Assembly: GCA_905250125.1 (NCBI GenBank)
Contig: CAJNOL010001266.1
Location: forward strand, 1-64,000
Origin: Rotaria sordida
Taxonomy: Eukaryota > Rotifera > Eurotatoria > Philodinida > Philodinidae
Direction of reading: 5' to 3'
DNA length: 64,000 nucleotides
A model generated the notes under the pieces. It did no database searches. It saw only the letters and a program-made list of their open reading frames with translations, and was not told where the DNA came from. Made by a program: the position numbers and the translations under genes. Below, one piece after another: positions 57,436 through 64,000 of the stretch; the stretch's first letter is position 1; each line of letters begins with the position of its first letter.

Positions 57436-59590
57436 TCAATCAAGTTCACAAATATATCGTGAAGTCCATCCATAACATGTTATATCCGTTACACAAACCG
57501 AACTAATAAGTAAACGAGTACATTTTAATGATGAAAATGTTGTTGCTACACCTGAACACCATGTAAATGTTGGTGATGATGTTCCATTAGAAAAAAACCA
57601 TTGACTATAATTATAACGATTTGTATGACCAATAAATATATCATAATATTGTGTTGTTGCAAATGTACTTATATCTTGAAGTTCTTGTAAATCATCAATA
57701 TAAACTAAATGACTTTTACTACCAAAATATGATGTTGCTGCTGTTGAACAATTATTTAATGATTCATTCCAATTAACATAATAATCAACTTTAACATAAC
57801 AATAAATACGTGGTTGTATTGTACCATTTGATATAACAATTTGCCATGATGTTGGACAATCACGACAACGTATACCATCCCAAAAACATGTTGTACATAA
57901 TGAACATGTACATGCAAAATTTCGACAACGTAAACCAATATCTGTACGACACCAACCATCATATAAACAAAATCCTGAATGTGTACGTTGATATTGACAT
58001 ACATAATTATCCCAATAATAATCTAGATAAAATAATAAAAGAAAACATACTTTCATATCTATTCTACTGAAGATATTCATTCTTCAAAAAGAAAAATTCC
58101 GATTTTTTGTTTTTTGTTGTTGGTAAAATTCAAAATTTCAAGTTCACTCTCCTATCGATTAATCTTATACATTATGTATTATATTCAGACTTTAGAAAAA
58201 AATATTTAAACTTACATTGTGGACATGTACATGTTGATGTATTTGATGAACATATAAGTCCAGTATTAGAAAGACAAGGAGCAGTTAAACATTGTTCATT
58301 ATATTGTGATTGAAAATCACAATAATTACCTGGTGTCCAATACGAATTTACTTCACATACACATCGATTATTTATACAACGTAAACCATAATCACTTTCA
58401 CAACCTGTTTGATAATCACATGAAGAATTATATTGAATTTGTTTTGGATATATACATGTCAAAGTTGATGGTGACCAATAATAATACAAATCATTACATT
58501 GACATAAACCCCATGAACATGATAATTGCGTATTTAGTAAACAAGATGATGTATCATAACATGGTTCTAAATATGACCTATATGATAAACATATTTCACC
58601 ATCAAAATAAGTTGATGATGGACATTTACATATTGCTGTTATATTATCACATATAAATGTTTTTGAACAACCTGATAAAGTTTTATGTGGATCACATGGA
58701 TAATTAATAGAACGATATAATTCACAATATTGTCCATTCCAAAATGTAATATTTGTATTACATGTACAAACATTTCCCGATAAACATGTTAAATTTAATA
58801 AATTATCACATGTATCATTTAATATTGAACATATGTCACCATATGTTAACATTGGTACACATAAACTTCCATTATATATATAATGATCAAGACATTGACA
58901 TTGATATAGACTCATATTACATTGAAGATTATCACGATTTGAACATTCTTGTGAACGATAACAACCTTGTCCATAATGTCGTTGTTTTAAACAACCAATA
59001 AGATTATCTTCTGCATTATAACATCTACAATATTCATTTGTCATATTACATAAAACAGTATAACTTGAATTTTTTGGACAATATGATAATACTGGACATT
59101 GATAATTTAATTGTGCTTGTCGATTTGATACTGCAATACCAAAACCAATAAGAACAATAATTAATGAAAGAATTGTTAATAATGATATTGAAAAAATTGT
59201 ACGTGGTGTAAGAAGAATATACCAATGTAATTTTTTTCTTGAAAATTTTGATGTTAAAGGTTTAAATGGTGTATTTTCAGGTGTGCGATATTCAGATATT
59301 TTAACACGTTTTTCATCATTTTCATTGACTAATGGTGAAATAGGAGATATTGAATCTAATTTACTTTCTGCCGAAGGTGATAATGGTGGAGATTGATCAA
59401 ATTTAAATAATTCTTCATCGATTTGAAGATCACGTGGTGATATTGATGGTGATTCAATTGATTTTTTATATTTATTTCCGGTATTTTCTGGAGCTATACG
59501 AGCAGAATAAAAACGAACTGAAGATGATGGCACAGAATTAACATTAGCACTACGATGTCGTGCTTCATTGATAGGTTGAATACTTGTCAT
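57436..59590 (-). CDS. Type II membrane protein: Cys-rich modules plus C-type lectin-like domain, 653 aa
   Basis: Exons 59590-58216 and 58022-57436, phase 1 junction. Residues 1-130 are a Ser/Pro-rich cytoplasmic tail with SP/TP sites. One TM segment follows (IFSISLLTILSLIIVLIGFGIAV). Then come about eight EB/EGF-like modules of six to eight Cys, many with N-glycosylation sites. The last ~135 residues look like a C-type lectin fold (CPTSWQIV, YCYVKVDYYVNWNESLNNC, LVYIDDLQELQD, FTWCSG, RYICEL). The usual calcium motifs (EPN, WND) are not visible, so sugar binding is uncertain. Probably a cell-surface recognition protein. Confidence 0.83.
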
Positions 59591-59814
59591 CGCGTTTCAT
59601 CAATGACTATGTTGTGATTGAAAAAAAAAATCTTACATAGAAATCAAACAATGAATAGAGAAAGACAATAAGACGAAAAACAAGAAACTATAGAAATGCT
59701 TGTTTTACTGATTTTTAATTATGCCGAAAAAAAAATACAATAATGCATTAGTTTTCATTATTCGCTTTTTTTTCTTTTTGTATAATTTTGTCATAATAAG
59801 AAAAAAAAATGTGC

Positions 59815-59845
<31 letters not shown>

Positions 59846-61704
59846 GTATCCAATTAGCTAGAATACTTCAGTCGTTTACTTTTCATATATCCTCAATCGT
59901 ATGTTAGAAAAGTACGGTTTTTGTGTGAGTTATAGCACATGCATAAATGATGATCATTTGTTGTTGTTGGGATTCGGTCTCTTACAAATTGCGACATTTT
60001 TCTTAGGATCTTTTAATCGCAGCTGTATCTTTGATCAAATGATCTTGAGAAAGACCTCAACAAAACGCGTAGTTTTGAAGAGACAGAGTCCAAACAACAC
60101 TAAATCATCGACATTATGGATACACTGTAACTGATACAAAAATCATACTTTACTGATATACAGTTTAAGCAATGTTAAAAAATATAACTAAGGTATCCTA
60201 GTCGACTGGGTACTTCCATATATACATAGAAAGTAATTTCTTTTGTTGTGTGTTATACATTTAATAGAATCAATATGCTTAGTATTTCGAATATACTTTA
60301 TTGATTCTACGGTTTAATTAACTAGTAAATTAAAAGAAAGTTATATAAGATTTATAGTTTTCTCGAAGACAAAACGATAAATAATATATCAATTCTTGTT
60401 ACTTTATTCTTTGTAATTTTGATGATCAACCTTAATAATTAATGTAAAATAGTTTGTCATTAAAAGTTAAATTAATTGTATCTTTATTTTCAATCTTGAA
60501 AACACAAGATTCACTTTATTCTTTTTACTAATGTGACTATACAGTGATTCTCAAAATTACTCTATCAGGTTTATTTTGAATTTTTTTCCGTTGTCGTAAA
60601 TGTTAATAAGAATCCAAATAATGAACTTAGTACAGACTTTTATTTCGGACAAGAATGTTTGAAGACGAAAATGATTGCTAGTTTCCTAAGGGTAGAGTCT
60701 CTCGAAAATCCCACAAACAAGCTTTTTCAACTTCTTCAATTCGCAAATAGAATTCTGTTTGAATTAATCAGAATTGTAGAGCAAACAAATCTCTACAGAA
60801 TGACACATTTTTCAGCTCTATACAATGTTTTTTTGACTGACCTACATCAACTTTACAAAAGGCACAAAAGTTGTTTTTTTTTCTGTTTTTATATGGAAAT
60901 GCCATAGTTGTGCCTTCCGTAAGACTGATCTATCTCAGTCAAAAAATATTGTAAAGAGCTGAAAAACATCTGATTATGTAGAGAATTGTTTGTTCTAAAA
61001 TACGAAATAATTCAAACAGTACTCTATAAGCGAATTCTAGGAGTTGAAAAACTTTGTTTTTGCTTTTCCAGAGATTCTATTCTTGAAAAACTAGCAATTA
61101 TTTTCATCTTCAAACGTCCTTGTTGCAAATAAAATTCTCTACTAAAATCATTATTTAAATTCTTATTCGCGTATATGACAACGAAAAAGAATTGAAAATA
61201 AACCTGATCAAATAATTTTGCGACTCATTCTATCAACGATATAAACGAATCCTTGAAAATTTTCTTATTCAAAGATTTACATATCTCATTAAATATACAT
61301 CATTTTAACTAATAAGTTTCATAAATCGGTTCATCTATTATTTTTGATCAAATGTCTGAATATTTCAAAGTTCACATTTCTTTAAAAGAGAGAACATCAA
61401 ACGCTCGATATTTATTAAAGTTTTTCTTTGAAATTTTATTTTTATTAAATTTTGTTTCTTACAACAAACAAGAACGAACATCAAATAAATTTTTAAATTA
61501 ACTTTACATACTATACAATTTCTTTTATACAATAATGCTACTACAATTGTGTCAATAAATCAAATTAAAAGATGAATTTTATTAATCATCATTGATAGTT
61601 TTATTAACTTTTTTTGTCTTAATCAAATATTGTGATAGATTTAGTTCTGTATATTAAGAAAATAGTGAATTTATTAAATTTTCTTATACATAATAATAAT
61701 CAGA
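59591..61704. other. Intergenic region with a TA run and a foldback element
   Basis: A (TA)n run lies at about 59817-59842 and the element at 60542-61230 is described separately. A 77-codon frame at 59901-60134 has no support as a gene. Confidence 0.5.
60542..61230. mobile_element. Foldback MITE with mariner-like ends and TA duplication
   Basis: Two arms of about 330-340 bases (60542-60885 and 60897-61230) are inverted copies, roughly 80% alike by eye. The outer ends read TACAGTGATTCTCAAAATTA and TAGAATGAGTCGCAAAATTA, the form of Tc1/mariner terminal repeats, flanked by TA at 60540-60541 and 61231-61232. The loop is only about 10 bases. An 82-codon frame in the left arm is a by-product. It is non-autonomous and moderately old. 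Confidence 0.82.
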
Positions 61705-62525
61705 TTAACGTAATAGAAATCCTACGAATACAAATATACTAATAAGTAATGCACATACTATAAGAAAACATATACTTCAAAAACACAATAGATAAATATA
61801 ACGACATTAACAAATATTACAACATGAAAATCGGCAAGGACATTTTCGATGATACCATTTAAAACATTTATTTGATTGTGGTTTATAAACCTAGAATAGA
61901 AAAATGAATATTGTTTTTTTGTTTTTTTTTATTATAAGATTTTTAAACATACAGAATCTTGTGATGAATCTTCATCCGAAATAAAAATATCACGTCCAAC
62001 ATTAAGTGATATTGTTGGTTCTCGTTTTCTCAATTGTTTTTTTGTTGACGAATCATGATTAAGAGATTGAATATCGGATACGATATTATGTGGAGTATCA
62101 ACAATTGCATTACGATTTTTTTTAGCTGCTGGTAAAATAATATCCGTTATTGAACTAACACTTGTCGGAGTTGTTACTGTATGACCCGTACGTTCATCTT
62201 GAAAACGTCGTTTTATTAATGAAGCTGAACAAGGAGTAGATCTAACTAAATCAGATGTTGAACTTTGATCTCTAATAATACGTGTTGGTCTTGCAATTGG
62301 ATAATAATGTTTGATAACTGTATTTGATGCTGGTGATTTAACTTCAACAAAACGTAGAGTTGCTGCTGGAGGTGTTGAATGACGTCGTCGAGATACATAT
62401 ACATTTGTAATAGGTGAAGGAGGACGAGTATATGGAATAGATATATAATTTTCAAGACCAGTAATTCGTTTTTGATGAACCGGTATTCGATAGATATTTG
62501 ATGGTCGACAATCAGTTGTAGCCAT
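61705..62525 (-). CDS. Disordered protein with Cys-rich motif and C-terminal TM, 3 exons, 234 aa
   Basis: Exons 62525-61953, 61890-61812 and 61757-61705; phases agree and total 235 codons. Exon 1 encodes a Ser/Thr/Pro/Arg-rich, probably disordered cytosolic region. Exon 2 encodes a compact Cys cluster (CFKWYHRKCPCRFSCC), possibly metal-binding or palmitoylated. Exon 3 encodes a short hydrophobic tail (LCALLISIFVFVGFLLR), fitting a tail-anchored membrane protein. No family recognised. The last exon is only 53 bases. Confidence 0.7.
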
Positions 62526-63927
62526 GAAAATTGATTTTAATAATAAATACTATGAAATATCCAATTAATTATTTGTATTATTTATACACATAGAAGATCA
62601 TTGGATGTGAAACAAACTGATGAATATATTCAACAGAAAGATTATGAGAAATTCAAATGATCTATATTTCTATCTTTATGATAAAATGTGAATGATCCAA
62701 GAAAAAAAAAAGAAATATTCATATTTATGATTGATCAATCTCACAACAATAAATAAATAAAAAACAGATTACAACAGCAATAAATCACATATGTTTTTGT
62801 AATTTTTTCTTTACATCTGATATAAAACAGATAATTCTCCATAAGAATACAAACAATTAATAAACCATCGTTTCCCAATCTTTTATGGATGCGACCATAA
62901 AAACGAGCAACAAAAAAAAAAACAATCATTAATTTTCTTCTTTTTTTCTTTTTTTGTATATTTGCATTTCCATTACATTCTTCATCATCATCAAGTATTG
63001 AGTAAAGAGCAATCGATAGTAGATCAACAAACATCGAATTTACCTTCGAAATATGATCATAAGCTTAAAATATTAATATTTGAGTCCATCAAGCAAATTT
63101 CATTCTGTCTCATTCAGACGTAGTATTAAATTTTTTAATATATACTAAACTACAAATGTAACCGACATAGTTTCTCCTTCTACTACCTACATTGAAATGA
63201 TGTATAACAAAAGGTTAAGGATACTTTTTATATGTATACATATATCAAACAAACAGCTCTTTTTACATGGTCAATTTACATATGGCAAACATAAAGAATT
63301 GATGATTAAATAAGGTGGGTGGTCCAGTATAAAAATGCAAAACGAATAAATCATATCAGTATTGTAATAGTCAAGTGTATATCAAATATGTTCATTAACC
63401 AATCGAGCAAAAGAAATAATCATTTATCAATATACTTCTTATGTTTTTTTATGACGTCTATGTGGATAATATGTAATCTATAAATACATAAAAACAAGTA
63501 TCTTAACTTGTTTTTTTTTTTACATTTCTTCTTATGGTTTTTTTTTTCTTTGACAAGTTCGCATTATGGTTGAACAGTATATATAACAATGAGATAAGAC
63601 AAATACATATATATCAGTATCTATGTCAATAGGCAAGTGTATGTGTGTAACAAAAAAAAAAAAAAAGAAATGAATGTCAGGAGATTTGTGAAGAGAACAC
63701 GTCTGCACATAGACCTTTATTCATTCTTTTTCTCTCTTCTCTTTCAAGTTATCATTTTTTTTGAATATCACACTCGACAACAAGAAGGACGAGAAAGAAT
63801 GCGGTTTTTTTTTCAAAATCAACAAAAAAAGCCTATTTAATGGGATATATCGTCTTATTTTGTTATTTTTCTTCAGATAATATTTTACTTTGTTATAATT
63901 TATTGAGAGAAAAAAAAATTATATTTA
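62526..63927. other. Divergent intergenic region
   Basis: Separates a minus-strand and a plus-strand gene and should hold both promoters. Contains A/T homopolymers. A TTTTTCTTCAG acceptor-like site ends at 63876. No gene recognised. Confidence 0.5.
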
Positions 63928-64000
63928 ATGGAAAGACAAGGTGATTCCATTGATTTATATACACTTTGGAAACGTGATGAACAACTTCTTCAACATCAAA
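63928..64000 (+). CDS. Start of an unknown gene, cut by the window end
   Basis: ATG followed by 24 open codons (MERQGDSIDLYTLWKRDEQL...) with host-like codon use. It lies 51 bases after a TTTTTCTTCAG acceptor-like site, the arrangement seen at several other genes here. Too short to assign. Confidence 0.5.
   Translation, partial: MERQGDSIDLYTLWKRDEQLLQHQ

Noticed and set aside
57756-59001. Several frames rich in His/Tyr/Asn opposite or overlapping the lectin-type gene
   Set aside because: Antisense or shifted shadows of the Cys-rich coding exons.
60659-60907. 82-codon frame after the lectin-type gene
   Set aside because: Lies wholly within the left arm and loop of the foldback element and mirrors it.
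1-64000. CRISPR arrays, rRNA genes, bacterial operons
   Set aside because: No regularly spaced repeats, no rRNA signatures, and genes carry spliceosomal introns.

Overview
The window is strongly AT-rich eukaryotic nuclear DNA. Most introns are about 50-80 bases with GT..AG ends, and homopolymer tracts are common. The recognisable genes are animal ones: a KDM7/PHF8-type histone demethylase, a profilin-4-like protein, a CYP20-type cytochrome P450, a glutaredoxin-3 pseudogene, and a type II membrane protein combining cysteine-rich modules with a C-type lectin-like domain. With a microbial-looking glutathione S-transferase and probable trans-splice acceptor sites just upstream of many start codons, a rotifer, most likely a bdelloid, is my best guess. 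This is inference; no single marker proves it.

Layout. 1-6283 is a decayed L1/Tx1-type LINE. A 2.66 kb hAT DNA transposon (1454-4113) sits inside it with an exact 8-base target duplication. 6345-7110 is an intronless, degraded glutaredoxin-3 copy. 7150-10900 holds little beyond gene debris and ends at a 100-base assembly gap that cuts a TatD-type nuclease gene. 11662-20873 (minus) carries a 21-exon KDM7-family demethylase and a 3-exon GST with a tandem-repeat N-terminus. 22313-32849 (plus) carries a small basic nuclear-type protein, a profilin, an unrecognised 488-residue protein and a B-box-like coiled-coil protein. 33797-43652 (minus) carries an HSL-type esterase, a short secreted acidic protein, a propeller-like hypothetical protein and the P450.

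44359-49095 (plus) is a tight row of four membrane-protein genes. Three share a coiled-coil-plus-several-TM plan and the last adds a RING finger. Gaps between them are 45-90 bases and each contains a polypyrimidine-AG acceptor just before the next ATG, as expected of a trans-spliced operon. 51056-52002 is a 7-exon hypothetical gene. 52003-55740 is repeat-rich and contains a clean 505-base non-autonomous hAT element. 55741-64000 carries a two-TM protein, the C-type-lectin receptor-like gene, a 3-exon tail-anchored Cys-rich protein and the start of a further gene.

Repeats. Large inverted-repeat (foldback/MITE) elements stand out at 37730-38783, 47787-48332 (inside the RING gene's intron) and 60542-61230 (TA-flanked, mariner-like ends), with a smaller one in a KDM7 intron at 13818-14304. 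Exon models were built by hand from splice signals. All complete models keep an open frame through every junction except the esterase, whose fourth exon does not join cleanly.
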